Below are positions 1-10,760 of a stretch of 64,000 bases of DNA, piece by piece. The notes beneath the pieces are model-generated. The model had not been told where the DNA came from. It saw only the letters and a list, made by a program, of their open reading frames with translations, and ran no database searches. This DNA comes from Valencia hispanica (lineage: Eukaryota > Chordata > Actinopteri > Cyprinodontiformes > Valenciidae), in assembly GCA_963556495.2 (NCBI GenBank), contig OY747710.1:38581000-38644999 (forward strand), in the 5' to 3' direction. The position numbers were made by a program, and so were the translations under genes. The number at the start of each line of letters is the position of its first letter. Position 1 is the first letter of the stretch.

Positions 1-495
1 TTTTCTTTATAAATACTGAATTTGGAAGACATCTGTCCAAAGCTAATGTTTCCCAAACCCTAATAAACATTCTTCATTGACATCAGAATGACACAACTAG
101 TTTAACATAGCATTGAGGAAAAAAGAAAGAAAAACAAAAATGTAATACACATTTGATCAGCTATTCATAATGGTTCCAAATGTTTCATGTTAAAACACTT
201 TTTACGCCTGGTTATTTGAGTAAAATAATCTATGGCACCACATAAACATTGCATCATGGACTGGCCCTTTTAGTGCAAAAACAGTTGACTAAATAGCTTT
301 TCCACAAAGACATGCACAGGTGTGTAATGTACACTGAGATCGATGTGTATATGTTTTACCAAAGACCCTATTCAGAGGTCTACACTGGTAAAAAAAAAAA
401 AAAATGTACAGTTTGTTTAATCATGTCAACTTGAAACAACTTGCTTTTGTAGAAAGGAGGGTTGTAGTATTTGTTATCTTACAACTGTCTTAGCC
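1..495. other. AT-rich non-coding DNA
   Basis: No gene or recognisable repeat is visible. The only simple feature is a run of 15 A at 390-404. Confidence 0.5.
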
Positions 496-1580
496 AAGGC
501 CGGATTATCCAATGGGCATTATGGGCACAGGCCCAGGGGCCCACGCCCACTGGGGGGCCCACAGTTTAAGGAAGAAGAAAAAAAATAGTCTTCATATTTC
601 AAATATGGCAGAGATCGGTGCTGGCCGAGATAACCAACAAGATCCACACCCTTTTTTCCCCCCTAACAAAGTTACATAGTCCCTAAGGCGCAGTTGTGGA
701 AACCATGGTAACATGCCACTCCCCTCCCCCAGCAAGTAGCGCTCCGCTGACCATCACCGGACAGTAGTAGTATATTAGAGAATCTTAAATGAGCGGAAAA
801 GGCGGTTTCTATAAATGAAAGAGAGAAAGATGAGAAGAAGACGTGTTTATTAGGAAGTCTGTCATCTACTGACACGTTCTTTATAAAACCTAAGGAAGAA
901 AATCAGGAAAAAGAAGACATCGTGGATGATGGTGAGCCAATGGACCTGTTCGGAGGGGACTGCGTTAGCTACACAACCTGAGGCTAGCTGTAGCAGCGGC
1001 AGCTCAGCCTGGGTTTATCCGGTGTGGGACGCAGCATTGTGGTGGACAGTTAACGTAAATGCTTACGCTGTTGTTATCGATGGTGGACCTGCTGCTTTTA
1101 ATAACCAGATATCCAGCTTCATCCCGTGATCGAGGTTTGGGCGGTAAAGTGAGCCAAACCTAATGATCTGCTGTCACTTCCGAAGTGGAGAAAAAGTTTC
1201 TTCTGACTGGATCACATGTTCACCGGCCACAGGTAGGCTAGTATCTTTTGTTTCCCCTGCATCTTATTTGGAGCAAATAAAACCAGTACATTAGTGGTTT
1301 CTCTGACTGGAAACACTCGGAATGCGTGTGTGACCATGAGGAAAGCTCTGATCATTTCAGTGTGCTGCCAGCATCAGCTACTGGTAGCAGGACAGAAAGC
1401 TAAACTGGACCAGCTGGAGGGAGAGACGCGGTACTGGTGGGAGGTTCTGCTCAGGTGGGTCGTTGCTGTCAGTCAGTTTTTAGGTGAAAGAGGTTTCTGT
1501 GGTTATGATGAATTACTTGGATCAGCACATAGTGTTAACTTTGTTGGCATTTATCTGTCCGTTTGGTCATTTTCTTAGTG
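496..1580 (+). mobile_element. Degenerate hAT-type DNA transposon
   Basis: The left edge starts with AAGGCCGGATTATCCAATGG and continues into alternating GGGCCC blocks (to about 562). This is the look of terminal sequence in fish hAT (Charlie/Zaphod-like) elements. About 270 bp further in, around 830-960, a frame reads a charged segment with FFIKPKEENQEKED, like the linker near the N-terminus of hAT/ZMYM1-type transposases. Further fragments lie at 1296-1560. The frames are broken many times and no right terminal repeat was found, so this is a dead, probably 3'-truncated copy. Family placement is by remembered resemblance only. Confidence 0.6.
1296..1560 (+). pseudogene. hAT/ZMYM1-like transposase fragment, frameshifted
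   Basis: The frame at 1296-1316 encodes GFSDWKH, followed by a H-E-x-S-x-D/E-H segment. This is the TTF-type zinc-finger/'SDWKH' block seen in ZMYM1-like hAT proteins. The next matching block is in another frame (about 1400-1560): WWEVLLRWVVAVSQFLGERGF followed by a GYDELLGSAHSVNFVGIY segment. That is the conserved stretch after the zinc finger in the same family. The change of frame between the two blocks shows a frameshift. The catalytic RNase-H-like core is not seen downstream. No function is expected. It lies inside the hAT relic that starts near 496. Confidence 0.65.
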
Positions 1581-1674
1581 AATCTTTTTTTAAGTCCTGT
1601 TGTCAATCCTTTAATCCTATAAATGTTCTTTATGTGATAGAAGGCTGACTTTGTTATTGCTTTTATGTGACCCT

Positions 1675-2120
1675 AGAGGTTCAGATCTGAATCCATTGCT
1701 TCTCCTACATTTCGGGTCGGATCAGTAGTTTCTAGCTGTAATAACTGAAGCTGTGTGTGGGCTCAAGATTGTTCCTCATTAGGTCCAAAAATAATTACTT
1801 CAGTTTTCTTTCTATTCAGCTGGAGAAAATCATGACACATCCATCCATCAATGCATTTGCCTAGAGTTTGGATGGGTTCAAAGTCACCTGGAGATATTGT
1901 AATGTAGAGCAGAGTATCGTCTGCATAGGTATGGTAACTAATCTTATTATAATCTGGGTTAGCAGGAGCATGTAGATATTAAATAGGAGGTACCCCATGA
2001 TGCAGCCCAGGGGCACCCCACGTGTGATTTCTGTCTGTTCTGATTGAAAATTGCCCATTGACAAAGAAGTGGAAGCAGTCAAGAGCCGACTGCCTCCAGG
2101 GAAAGCCGTTCTTGCAGTTC
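1675..2120 (-). mobile_element. L2-type LINE fragment (reverse transcriptase part)
   Basis: Read on the minus strand, this encodes the middle of a non-LTR reverse transcriptase. First comes a [18 protein letters not shown] block, the degenerate form of the [12 protein letters not shown] motif. Then, in another frame, comes [15 protein letters not shown], in which the catalytic YADD (codons at 1916-1927) is intact. The same stretch is repeated at 17306-18535 with matching order, so both are copies of one family. It is 5'- and 3'-truncated, and the frame break between the two motifs shows it is inactive. The L2/CR1 assignment rests on motif style. Confidence 0.7.
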
Positions 2121-2422
2121 TTTGTGTTATAATCAAGACAAAAAATTAGACCTATCCCAGCCCCGGTATACATTTGGGCCAGAGCGAATGAACCACTTTT
2201 GTTAAGAGCTAGGAGCGGGCTCATGAGAAACAGCAGCCAATAAAAATGTTGTGTGTGCCATGTTTAAAACTCCAGAGTTAAACAACAAAACAGCAAAGTT
2301 AAATAGAACAAAATGTCGAATTAGAGAAAGTAGAAAGTTACTGTCTCCTATCTTCCTGCTGTTTATTTTGGAATCACCCACCATAGATTTTAAAGAGGTC
2401 AATGCACTACTTACACCTCATT

Positions 2423-2772
2423 GTCCATCCATCCATCCATTTTCTGTACCCATCCTTCCTAATGCAGGGTTGTGGGGGGGCTGGTGCCTATCTCCAGCGG
2501 TCAAGGGGCGAGAGGCAGGGTACACCCTGGACAGGTCGCCAGTCCATCGCAGGGCAACACAGAGACATACAGGACAAACAACCATACATGCACACACTCA
2601 TACCTAAGGGCAATTTAGAGAGACCAATTCACCTAACAGTCATGTTTTTGGACTGTGGGAGGAAGCCGGAAAGAACCCACGCATGCACAGGGACTGCAAA
2701 CTCCATGCAGAAAGACCCCAGTCAGGGATTCGAACCCAGGACCTTCTTGCTTGCTGCGCCACTGTGCAGCCC
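2423..2772 (-). mobile_element. tRNA-derived SINE, family 1, near full length
   Basis: On the minus strand it begins with a tRNA-like head: GGCTGCACAGTGGCGCAG (A-box-like) and a polymerase III B-box-like GGTTCGAATCC (2726-2737). A conserved body follows, including the 'GACTGGCGACCTGTCCAGGG' block. It ends in an (ATGG)n tail at 2423-2440. The A-box region appears shortened. Six copies or fragments lie in this window (4819, 9048, 12222, 22264 and 50719 are the others). The simple tail resembles that of the RTE LINEs at 7016 and 14150, which suggests mobilisation by such a LINE. Confidence 0.75.
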
Positions 2773-2907
2773 ATAGCTCAATGTTTTCCCCACAATCTAT
2801 AAAGTAAATGCTGTCTGTAATATCAGCAGGCTGCTTTTATAAATGTTGCTGCATGTGCTGTGTTTACCTGTTTTTGAGCTACAGGTGTGGATGAGAAATC
2901 TGCAGAT

Positions 2908-3195
2908 TAAATGGTAAATGGTCTGCTTTTGTGTAACACTTTATCAAATCAGAGGACTCCAAAGCACTGCACACTACAATCAGTGATTCATTCATTCATT
3001 CTTACACACATTCACTCACTGATGGTGATAAGCTACTGTATATCGCAGCCTCACCATCCCGGAGGCAGACTGGCAGAAATGAGGCTGCCATTCAATTGGC
3101 GCCACCGGGCCGTCTGACCACCACCAGCAGGAAAAAGAGGGGGGGGGTCTTGCCCAAGGACACAGACTGAGACCGATGGAGAGGGGGTTTCTCCA
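2908..3195 (-). mobile_element. tRNA-derived SINE, family 2, head missing
   Basis: The plus strand reads TAAATGGTCTGCTTTTGTG, then CAAAGCACTGCACACTACA, then a GGCGCCACCGGGCCGTCTGA block, then CTTGCCCAAGGACACAGAC. This is the antisense of a common fish SINE body whose full-length form ends (in antisense) in a tRNA-like head. Here the match fades near 3195, before the head. The related piece at 24884-25066 shares the 'CTTGCCCAAGGACACA' block. The family name was not determined. Confidence 0.6.
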
Positions 3196-3851
3196 GAGGT
3201 CCTGCTCCCTTGGCTGAACACCTGCCTGCCAGCTCTACTACATTCACCAGCACTCAAGCCTGGAAAGTGACGTTCTGAGAAAATCCCATGCAGTTCCACA
3301 CCACCTTCCACACACTTACCCCTTAAACCACCTGGACTCCCCTTCAGGTTTGTAAGCTTCACCATTAACCTTTTCTGAGACCTGTGTCGTGTCTGATTTA
3401 ACGAAGTACAAACATGATAGTGTTGGATAAAGTTGAGAAAATTTGAAGAAAAAAAGAGATTAAAGCAGCATCTAGCTCTATTTCAATGTAAAAGGAAACT
3501 AGAAACTGAGGGTATAATTTCATTACAGAAATATCTGGATGTGTATTAAGTTTCTCTTCTAAAGTTAGGACTAAAATGTTAAATCTCTGTATTTTATTGC
3601 AAATAAATAATGGATAACAAAGGGTTTTATAAAAACAATGGAAAAAGAATTGCTTACAGATTCATGAGCCTTTTATACTTGTTAACTAAGGCTAAAATAG
3701 AAGGCTCTAAATGAGACTAAAGACTTAAAATTGTATGTTGACAAAACATTTTTTATCACCTCTAAGACATAAGACTTATCAGTGTAGAAGTGAAGGCACC
3801 ATTCAGCCAAAATCAAACCTACATTGTGGTGTTTTACTGGTGAAGGATCTG
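3196..3851. other. AT-rich DNA, nothing recognised
   Basis: There are no open frames of note and no repeat that I can name. Confidence 0.4.
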
Positions 3852-4180
3852 AGCAAGACAAGGCACCTTTATTTGCATAGCACACTTTCAACAACAAGGC
3901 AATTCAAGGTGCTTCACATCATTGGGGGATAAAATAAATATAGCAATAAAAGCATAAAACACAACATTAGAGAGACAACATAAGACACATTAAACATACA
4001 TCATTCCAGCTATTATTAATCACTTACTCAAAGTCAGCTCTAACCAGATGGGTTTTTAGCTGTGATCTAAAGGAAATAAGAGTTTCAGCTGCTTGGCAGA
4101 GGTCTGGAAGTTTGTTCCAGATCAGTAGTGCATAGGGGATAAGGGGAGCAGACATTTGCATCCGCCTTGTTTCAGGCTTA
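3852..4180 (-). mobile_element. L2-type LINE 3' end
   Basis: The plus strand shows TTTGCATAGCACACTTTCAA and AATTCAAGGTGCTTCACAT. The same pair of blocks ends the longer LINE at 17306 and the tail at 11094. Further in, GTCTGGAAGTTTGTTCCAGA is shared with 17540-17565. Read antisense, this is the last part of the ORF plus the 3' UTR of the family, with a short CCTTG-like tail at the left edge (AGACAAGG). Confidence 0.65.
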
Positions 4181-4818
4181 TACTTTTACCAAGTCACTCA
4201 TGACTTATCCTTTTGATTTTTCAACCAGTACAGCCTAATTAGGACATGGTGTGGGCCCTCTAACCCTTTTAGTATGAATCAGTTGTGTTTGGTAAACTGA
4301 CAGCAAAAAGCAGGTGTAAATCAGGTGACTGAGGGATTATTAACCCATCTTCAGGGTCAGTCGGTCAATCCCTTCCTTCTCTAGGTTAGTCTATTTGGGG
4401 TCGACTGAAACTGTTAAACCCCAATAAAGGACCTCAATGAAATATGATAGACAACAGATTTAATAATATGCCTCTGTTAAAATAAAATACCTTTTATCAC
4501 CATGGCATTGATCTATGCTTGCATTTCACATGAAGGTCCATCCATCACATGAAGATACACAGCTGTGATTGAACAATTCTCCAACACTTCCTTTCTACAC
4601 AACAAATATTGTATCATACACAATGTGATCTACTGCTAAGGCACAGATTTTTTTGTCATACAATTATGGCACTAACATGGCCACTTAGAGATGCTACATA
4701 TGTATTTATTTATTAAAACTCATGACAAGTAAAACTCAAGTATGCCAGAAGTAGCCCAATATGTACAAATAAAATTATTGTCAAAGCACAATTGCACAAC
4801 AAAAACAAAAGTGTTTCT
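4181..4818. other. AT-rich DNA, nothing recognised
   Basis: No gene, repeat or structure could be supported here. Confidence 0.4.
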
Positions 4819-4924
4819 TGTAGTGTCATGGTGAGCTGATGCCTATTTCCGGCAGGCTCATAGGTTAGCGTATATCCTGGACATGTCGCCAGTCTATGAA
4901 AGGGCCACAGTGACACACACAGCA
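4819..4924 (-). mobile_element. SINE family 1 fragment
   Basis: The block ATCCTGGACATGTCGCCAGT and its surroundings match the body of the SINE at 2423-2772, with many substitutions. Neither head nor tail is present. Confidence 0.6.
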
Positions 4925-5984
4925 GATCTGCAAATCAAATACCAATGGCGCAATGAAGATGGGCAAAGCCCAGATGAAAAATAATGATGAATTAATGTTG
5001 CTTACAGACAGTACAGCGTAAAGGGTGTCAATCAAAAGTTAAAAGTGACTATGCATATGTGACCATAGTCGGGGACCTAACAGCTCAGGGAACAAAAGCT
5101 TGTAATCACTGCTGTATATCCCTTCACTTGATCTACCTATTAAGAGGACACGACTGCCTCTCTGCGGCTCTCATTAACTAGACAATAAGAATGTTCAAAA
5201 GAAAAAGACAGAAAGGCCAGAGAGAGTCACAGGGGGGTGGACAGTCAGCCAAGCAAGACGCTTTGCAATTATCAATCCAGACTGCCAGACAGACAACATA
5301 CCCTGATACTGATCTTTCTCAAGGTGAAACAGGTCAGCGGCCCATGAACATGAACTCAAGTGGAACACTTAATTATTGCTGATGTCTGAGAAACAGATAG
5401 CACAGATCCCACTACTGTCTGTCTGAAAAACTTGTCCTTCTTTCTTTTTGACGGAAAAGATTGCTTTAAGTATCTGCAGTCAGTTAATTTTGTATAATTT
5501 GTTTAAATAACTGCAATCTTTGCCCTAAGCCACATTTTTACATCTGGCATATTCTATTGCTTTCATTGTCTCCTCTCCTCCTTTGTTCTCAGAATTCCCC
5601 TCAACACATAGTGCTGAGCAGTTATTGTCACCTTCAATTTATCTTCAAAACCACCAAAAATATACGTCAAAGCTTTGAGGATGAAGAAAGTAAACCTTGA
5701 GTGTCACAAATCAGGCAAATTGTGTGTAAATACTCTGACCACGGAAGACGGGGCCCTACACCTGAAAGATAAGAGAGACATTTATTCTGTTTATGACACT
5801 ATACCTGCATACCACAGGCAATTTCTGCATCATGGCACCTATTAGTGGGTGGGCTACATTAGGCAGTAAATTAACATTTTGTCCGTATATGATGTTAGAG
5901 GAAGGAAAATTGAAAAGCTTATGAATTTGAACAAGAAGGGTGACATTGGCATCATTGGTGCCAAGTTGACATGTAGAGTCAATG
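4925..5984. other. Non-coding DNA, nothing recognised
   Basis: About 1 kb of AT-rich sequence without a supportable gene or repeat. Confidence 0.4.
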
Positions 5985-6730
5985 TAGAAATGCGCTGACG
6001 CGCGTCAGGTTGTCCTCCTCGCGTCAGAAGCAGATTTGTGTTGCGAAAACGCATTTCTGCCTCACTCGCATGTCAGATTTGCATGAATGAGGCATTTGAC
6101 GCACGTCAGAAAATACGCATTATGTGGTGCGCTTTGTGCATTCGCGCGTTGCTGGCGTTTTGCGTCTGCCGCTGAAGAGGAAAAATCACAACTTCGCCGT
6201 CAGTTCACGCCACTTCAACCAATCAGGAGCCCGTTGACGTGGTGTCATGTGACATTGTGACCGAGTTCACGGGGTCAGGTCCGGCAAAATTCCTTCATTG
6301 AACATGATGGAAATAGGCCAACTGATAACGGCTGTGGCTTATCACCCCTAGCTATATGACACCAGTTGCTTTCTCTACAGAGATAGGAATTAAAAGGACC
6401 TCGCTTGGAGGAATATAAGTGAGGAGATAGGGCAACCTGGTAAGTTTATTTCACTTTTGAAGGTTTTCACGTTACTGACCCTGTGAATCTGCGCAAATGC
6501 TAGCAAACAAGTCTACTGTCCCGCTATTTTACAGTTATTTTCCCGCTGATGTAGAAATATTTTTTCTGCTAACAAGATATGTTTATTCAGATTACTTCAA
6601 CGCTAGATCGACAGCTGCCATTTTGCAAAAACACATTCGCCACTAGCTCTTCCCACAAGTTGCGTATTTTCCTCAAGCGTCCAACTTGGACGTGCTGCGC
6701 ATTTTTGATGTTTTGGTGTGAATGCACAGT
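5985..6730 (+). mobile_element. PIF/Harbinger-type DNA transposon relic
   Basis: Both ends are CpG-rich patches in an otherwise AT-rich region: 5995-6180 is full of GCG/CGC words, and 6655-6730 ends in TTTTGGTGTGAATGCACAG. Between them is an exon resembling the MADF/Myb-like protein of fish Harbinger elements (6304-6439). Terminal repeats could not be aligned cleanly, so the borders are approximate. The right border touches an RTE LINE fragment at about 6733. No DDE nuclease ORF was found, so the copy is non-autonomous or internally deleted. Confidence 0.55.
6304..6439 (+). pseudogene. Harbinger-associated MADF/Myb-like exon 1, two stops
   Basis: From the ATG at 6304 one continuous frame reads MMEIGQLITAVAYHP, stop, LYDTSCFLYRDRN, stop, KDLAWRNISEEIGQPG. 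It then meets a consensus donor, G|GTAAGT, at 6439/6440. The spacing L(I)xAVxxHPxLYD...YRDRxxKDLAWxxISEEIG is the N-terminal MADF-like DNA-binding domain encoded by Harbinger elements, where it is thought to help target and import the transposase. Only two single-codon changes (TAG after HP, TAA after RDRN) break it, with no indels. No downstream exon was found. Recognition is by pattern alone. Confidence 0.7.
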
Positions 6731-6732
6731 TA

Positions 6733-7015
6733 GAGATAGGGAGAGAAGAGTAGAGCACTGCTCCTCCACATCGAGAGGAGTCAGTTGAGGTGGCATCTGG
6801 TTAGGATGCCTCCTAGTTGCCTCCCTGGTAAGTTGTTCCAGGCACGTCCCACCAGAGGAAGATCCTGGACACGCTGGAAAGACTCTGTTCCTCGGCTAGT
6901 CTGGGAATGTTATGGGATTCCCCTGGAGAAGCTGACCCAAGTGACTAGAGAGAGGGTAGTCTGGGTCTCTCTGCTTAAGCTCTGCCCCCGCAACCCGACC
7001 TCAGATAAGCAGAAG
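6733..7015 (+). pseudogene. RTE/Rex3-like LINE, extreme C-terminus
   Basis: The frame reads [20 protein letters not shown], then [20 protein letters not shown], then W-E-C-Y-G-I-P-L-E and a V-W-V-S-L-L-K-L block, running directly into the (ATGG)n tail. This is the C-terminal end of the reverse transcriptase polyprotein of a LINE very common in fish; the same segment recurs at 13600-14149. The very short 3' UTR followed by tetranucleotide repeats is typical of RTE-clade Rex3 elements. It is strongly 5'-truncated, as is usual for target-primed insertions. A small deletion has removed the residues between LRW and HLVRM. The Rex3 name is from memory and was not tested. Confidence 0.65.
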
Positions 7016-7101
7016 ATGGATGGATGGATGGATGGATGGATGGATGGATGGATGGATGGATGGATGGATGGATGGATGGATGGATGAATGGATGGATGGA
7101 T
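7016..7101 (+). repeat. (ATGG)n LINE tail
   Basis: About 21 copies of ATGG follow the RTE LINE C-terminus with one interruption (GATGAATGG at about 7083). It starts only 15 bp after the GATAAGCAG motif that also precedes the tail at 14150. It is best read as the element's 3' tail, expanded by slippage. Confidence 0.85.
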
Positions 7102-7207
7102 CTTTTCACATGGATGTAATTTGGCACTGGACAAATACAAACTGATTTGATTTGATTGATAAAATAATATTTAAGCACACAACTGTTATCTTGAAGGTTC
7201 TATAAAT

Positions 7208-7291
7208 GTGGCCGTCCAGACTCTAGAGGGCCACATAAATAGCTATAAAGGGCCGGATTTGGCTCATGGCCCTTGAGTTTGACACGTGTTC
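7208..7291. mobile_element. hAT terminal-repeat-like fragment
   Basis: GGGCCGGATTTGGCTCATGG followed by CCTTGAGTTTGACACGTG is the pattern found at the ends of many vertebrate hAT elements (GGCCGGATTTGGCCC...TTTGACACC). Only one end is visible. Confidence 0.5.
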
Positions 7292-7389
7292 TAGATCTAG
7301 GTTTTTTTTTTACATTCATTAACTATGAAAACATACCTTAAGTAGCTGGATTGACACTGATATCGATATCATTATTAGTTGTATTGTCA

Positions 7390-7531
7390 CTCATGAAAAT
7401 CACTTTTTCGGTAATGGCGGATTTCCAGTTACCCCCATAATCTAATCACTTCTTCCTGGTCCTATTGCAGTACATTTCCTGAAAATTTCCTCAAACTGTA
7501 CCAGCATCTTTTTGAGTTATGTTGCTAATTA

Positions 7532-7628
<97 letters not shown>

Positions 7629-7668
7629 TCCTGGCAAAAACATAACCTCCTTTGGAGAGGTAATAAAT
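7390..7668 (-). repeat. Dispersed fish repeat with embedded (CAGA)n tract
   Basis: Antisense reading gives TTATTACCTCTCCAAAGGAG, then a (TCTG)n tract (plus strand 7532-7628, about 97 bp), then TTAGCAACATAACTCAAAAA. The trio 'TTACCTCCxCCAAxGGAGG / TCTG repeat / TTAGCAA' is a widespread repeat in fish and other aquatic animals. I do not know its class. The tetranucleotide array sits at a fixed place in the element, so it is an expanded internal motif rather than an independent microsatellite. Confidence 0.55.
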
Positions 7669-9047
7669 ATGGTTGACATTAGCCCTTTAAATATATAATA
7701 AATATAGCATTTTTAATGGAATTTTAAAAATAAATTGACTTATTGATGGTGAATTATTGAGATGTATATCTTTTTATGATCATGAAACTTTATTTTGTAT
7801 CCTAAACCTCATTCCCATGGATACAAATCTGACACAGAGGCTACTTCTTCCTTGGCTACACCTCACCTGGTGCTTCCTAATTTGGCTTCTCACCAAATCT
7901 GCCCATCGATTCAGACAAAAACCTAAAAATGTTAAAACAATTGGAACTGTGACTAACAAGGCTGGACAAGGTCTCATGTTTATCTTGCCATCACTATTGA
8001 AAAGATAATTTTAAATGCCGAAAAGTAAAGAAAAATCTCCAAAACTGGCTGTTTAGAGAAGTGCTGCAGCTTTGTCAGTGTAATATTATATTACTGAAAC
8101 AAACATGTGATCAAAGATAACATTTTACTTTATGGCTTTTCCCAATCTTCAACAGGGTACTGATAAATACAGGCCATTCTTTTCAACCTTTCCTTTGAAG
8201 ACAATAGCTTCGATTTACAGTAGTCAGAAAAAACAAAGTAATTAATGCCCGGCTGCACAATGCTGTCAAAAATTGATGCCTCTCTTTAGGCTGCACAGTT
8301 TTTGGCAGGGCATACTTAAACACAAAAAATAATAATGTGAGCAATTGTTCTGTGTTGTCCCAGTGAACTTCTCCTCAAGGTAGAGAAGAAAATAATCTTT
8401 CTCCCAGTCACGTTCCCCACACCCAGCCTAACAGGCTTTCTCGGAAATGAGAGGAACTGCATGACATGTGACTGTGTCTTCTACTAATCATTTGGCTACT
8501 GCTGCCGCCAAATGTGTTTCGGTGGTTGGTTGCCATCCTCTGATTCAACCATTAAAGAGAAGCCAGGAAAGCAGCTGGGATCTGTAGATGCTTTGGAGAA
8601 GGTTTTTCCATGAGTTCACCAGCCTGTGGAGGATAATAGTCTTCTGTGAACCTTGTTCAACACTATCACTTCTCTCTGGCTATCGTTCTTTTTTATGTTT
8701 GAACAAGTCAGTGTTATCAGGCTGTCATATTTGTAAGCTAACTTGTGTTTTGTGTTTAGAATTACATTGAGGACTCAATATGTGACTTTTTTCAGAACTG
8801 GACAGCTCATGCCAAACAAAGCTTCATTATTTCCGCTTGTTTAACAACTGCAGCAGTAAAACCTTCATAGGAACTCTACTGTAAATACAGCTTTGTTTTT
8901 CATTGACTGTAGCAATCTGTTAAAGGACATGTCCGCTCGGTTATCAGGTCTCCAGTTCTTGAATACCTTGCATTATTTCCACTGATTTGGGAGATGGTGC
9001 CTTTGTAGTCTAATGGTATTAACATATGGATCTTCTCAACCACATAA
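7669..9047. other. Non-coding DNA, nothing recognised
   Basis: About 1.4 kb of AT-rich sequence. Short frames such as 7757-8008 show no family features. Confidence 0.4.
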
Positions 9048-9190
9048 TGGACATTTAGAGAGCCCAATTAACCCAACAGTCATGTTTTTGGATTCTGATA
9101 GGAACCCACGCATGGACAGGGAGGGTATGCAGATACAGCCCAGGTTGGGATTCGAACAGAGGACCTACTTACTTCAGGGCTACAGTGCTT
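9048..9190 (-). mobile_element. SINE family 1, head half
   Basis: The antisense carries the B-box region (GGATTCGAAC at about 9147-9156 on the plus strand) and the CAGTCATGTTTTTGGA block found in the SINE at 2423-2772. The tail half is missing. Confidence 0.65.
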
Positions 9191-9767
9191 TTTGTAGGGC
9201 AAAAGCTATCAGAACCAATCCAGTTCTGATAGTAAGCGCCCCTCTTGTTAAGTGGTGAGTTGACTTCTTTCTCTTTAGGGTTTTGTTAGTGTTCACTTTT
9301 TCTGTGGTCATAAGGTAGATTTTGACACACACAATTCAACATGTTCACTTCAAGAACTAGACAAAAAAAATGACATTGGATAAAAGTTTTTTTAACTGAT
9401 CCGTTCCTAGTAACTTTGTCATCACTTACTATTGGTAAAATATATATAATCTTCTTAGGATCCTGATGGAAAAATGGTAAAATAAACAGTTTACTGTATG
9501 CAACTAGTAAGTCGTAAAAGTGTGCAAGGAAGTAAGGATAATACAGCTATCTTACACAATCCAATTCGCATCAACATGTTACGTTTCACACAATAATTCA
9601 TCATTAGAAAATAATGGCTAAAATCTATATTCTATTTTGTGTGAGCCACATTTATTGTTGTTTATTTTGTTTATTTTGTTTAGTTGTTCCCTCTTCTTGT
9701 TTAGATTCAGGTGAGTTTGTGAATCTAAGGGATTACAGCTTTGGAAGTCTGTAGCATCTTATTCATT
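9191..9767. other. AT-rich DNA, nothing recognised
   Basis: No gene or repeat could be supported. Confidence 0.4.
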
Positions 9768-10140
9768 AATTCAATTAAATTTATTTATAGAGCGCAGATT
9801 CACAACACATGTCATCTCAAGGCACTTTACAAGAAAAGTCAATTCAATGCAATCATACAAACATTCCAATTTGTTCAAAGTTTTAGTTAGTTTCCTATTT
9901 AAGGAATCCCAGCAGAATGCATCAAGTCATTGACTTGAGGTTGTGTCCCATTAATGCTGACTCCAACCACAGCAATCCCTCAGCAATCCCTCACACTAAG
10001 CAAGCATGTAGCGACAGTGGAGAGGAAAAACTCCCCTTTAACAGGAAGAAACCTCCAGCAGAACCTGACACAGTACAAGCGGCCATCTGCCACGACCGTC
10101 TGGGGGTTTGAGAAGACAGAGCAGAGACACAGAAAGAACA
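9768..10140. repeat. Dispersed fish repeat, probably LINE 3' region (antisense)
   Basis: The order ATTTATTTATAGAGCGCAGA ... TCTCAAGGCACTTTACAAG ... GGAGAGGAAAAACTCCCC ... GGAAGAAACCTCCAGCAGA ... GGGGGTTTGAGAAGACAGAG is one I recognise as a recurrent teleost repeat. By analogy with the AGCAC...AAGGTGCTTTACAT ends at 3852 and 11094 it is probably an antisense LINE 3' end. It contains no coding frame of note and the class is not proven. Confidence 0.5.
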
Positions 10141-10219
10141 GAAGATCTGATATAAGAATACTTTTTTTATTAAAGAAAGTAAGAAGTTGATAACAGGACA
10201 AGGGTGATGTTCAGCCACA

Positions 10220-10760
10220 TTAAGGCCCCGTTTACACGAAGGAAAAACGCAGATATTTCCGTGTGGTTTGGCCTCTCATTTACACGAAAACCCAGTTTTT
10301 ATCACAGAAAACAATTATTTCTAAAAACTCTGACCAAAGCGGATATTTGCGTTTTCTCCGTTTTAAGTGTTTGCGTGTGGACAGAAATAACCGGAGTTTT
10401 CAGCTCCGCAATGTCACTTTCCGCAACAAAAATGCTTCAACATCACTTGTGCGACCTGTGTTTACACTCAGAAACAGCATTTATGCCCTCAGAGATGTGT
10501 TGGCATCGTCGATTGTCCAAGCGCTTTTTGCTTGCTTGTTTTTACAAGCTTAATTACTGCTCTATGTAGAAGTTAGAACATAGAAATTTACTCTGAGTGG
10601 ATAGGATTTGGGGGAACTACTGCCCCCTACAGTTTTGGCATGTCTATGAATGTGCTTAACAACACACTTATGCGGTTAGGTGTGGATGGAGATTTTTTTT
10701 TAAACGAGATGGTGAAAATATTTGTTTAAAAAAAAATGGCTACGTGTGCACATAGCCTAA
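10220..10760. mobile_element. Non-autonomous DNA transposon with inverted ends
   Basis: The left end reads TTAAGGCCCCGTTTACACGA and the right end, reversed, reads TTAGGCTATGTGCACACGTA, giving an imperfect terminal inverted repeat around the shared TTA(A)GGC...ACACG core. Inside are several ACACGAA/GCGTTTTC words that are typical of hAT-type MITEs. No transposase frame was found. A clear target-site duplication is not visible. Confidence 0.5.

Noticed and set aside
2700..2772. Genuine tRNA gene
   Set aside because: The B-box and part of the A-box are present, but no cloverleaf or anticodon arm can be made, and the segment heads a SINE body that recurs in the window.
6910..7178. (SIHP)n and (DGWM)n frames
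   Set aside because: They are translations of the (ATGG)n tail of a LINE.
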